Positions 6,168-6,307 of a stretch of DNA of 6,307 bases are shown here, piece by piece (within the stretch, counting starts at the first letter, position 1; each line of letters opens with the position of its first letter). The DNA comes from DASYHS01 sp035998295 (GTDB lineage: Bacteria; Pseudomonadota; Alphaproteobacteria; Azospirillales; Azospirillaceae): the NCBI RefSeq assembly GCF_035998295.1, contig NZ_DASYHS010000053.1, positions 1 through 6,307 of the forward strand. The letters run 5' to 3'. The notes beneath the pieces were generated by a model. That model had not been told where the DNA came from, made no database searches, and was given only the letters and a program-made list of their open reading frames with translations. The translations under genes and the position numbers were made by a program.

Positions 6168-6307
6168 GTGGTGCATCCGCTAAGTCCTTGAGAGAGTTGG
6201 GGCAGCAGCGACGCCGAGACGGCGCGGGGCGCGATGTCGTCGCCGTCGGCCCCAGATGAAGGGATGCTTGTGCTGGTTCCAGTAGGCGGTCGCCCGTTCG
6301 ACGGCCT
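6162..6307 (-). mobile_element. One end of a probable IS630-family insertion sequence
   Basis: The element is inferred from the transposase C-terminus at 6180-6307 and from the abrupt end of the DUF262 reading at 6162-6164. IS630/Tc1-type elements insert at TA dinucleotides, and TA occurs at 6162-6163 and 6165-6166 right at this junction. The transposase stop would then be about 15-18 nt inside the tip, typical for such elements. CTAAGT is present twice near the tip (6164-6169 and 6180-6185). The other end and its inverted repeat lie outside the window, so the exact boundary is a guess. Confidence 0.45.
6180..6307 (-). CDS. Transposase C-terminus, probably IS630 family (partial)
   Basis: The minus strand is open from the window edge to a TAG at 6182-6180, giving 41 residues that include ERATAYWNQHKHPFIWG followed by the basic run RRRRHRAPRR. 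An AYWN-x(4)-HPF-(I/V)-WG-RRRR tail is one I associate with the C-terminus of IS630-type DDE transposases, where the segment follows the last catalytic acidic residue. The DDE motif itself lies outside the window, so whether the enzyme is intact cannot be judged. The reading frame is uninterrupted in the part seen. Family assignment is from memory of the motif, so moderate confidence. Confidence 0.5.
   Translation of the reverse strand, partial: AVERATAYWNQHKHPFIWGRRRRHRAPRRLGVAAAPTLSRT

Noticed and set aside
5505..6176. Minus-strand open frame starting MHHLVAYFGLVPLQGEEEF
   Set aside because: Its first ~45 residues look coding-like, but they are opposite the DUF262-type reading, and the rest runs antisense through ptsI as Arg-rich sequence. 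The DUF262 motif on the plus strand explains the region better.

Overview
The window is GC-rich DNA that reads as a chromosomal segment of an alphaproteobacterium. The GroESL pair sits behind a CIRCE operator. Next to it is an Usg-like gene, a small family typical of Alphaproteobacteria. After that comes a short HPr kinase without the N-terminal domain, in one operon with EIIA(Man), HPr and EI, which is the alphaproteobacterial form of a regulatory, transporter-less PTS. A Rhodospirillales-like source is my guess from the gene order hprK-rapZ-EIIA-HPr-EI; the sequence alone does not prove it.

Layout. Minus strand, 1-1400: groEL (346 N-terminal residues, cut by the window edge) preceded by complete groES. 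Their control region at about 1407-1506 holds a strong Shine-Dalgarno, a CIRCE inverted repeat (HrcA site) and a plausible -35/-10. Plus strand, 1683-1946: a divergent usg-like gene. Plus strand, 2035-5914: a tightly packed operon of hprK, rapZ, EIIA(Man), HPr and EI. Its genes overlap by 4 or 11 nt or are separated by 7 or 24 nt. A TTGACA box lies just upstream of hprK. Plus strand, 6022-6167: a broken fragment that reads in two frames as the N-terminus of a DUF262 (GmrSD-type) protein. Minus strand, 6180-6307: the last 41 residues of a transposase, probably IS630-like, running out of the window.

How the genes work together. EI takes phosphate from PEP (His216, PEP-site Arg323, Cys532) and passes it to HPr His28, which can phosphorylate EIIA(Man) on His9. 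HprK can phosphorylate or dephosphorylate HPr on the conserved Ser59. No sugar-transporting EIIB/C/D is present, so the relay is most likely regulatory. RapZ within the operon suggests a connection to amino-sugar or cell-envelope control, by analogy with enterobacterial RapZ. GroESL is an unrelated heat-shock operon.

The least ordinary part is the right end, where a remnant of a possible defence gene (DUF262) is frameshifted and then cut, apparently at a TA dinucleotide, by an IS630-like element. The rest is conserved core-genome content. I found no CRISPR array, RNA gene or clearly new system.
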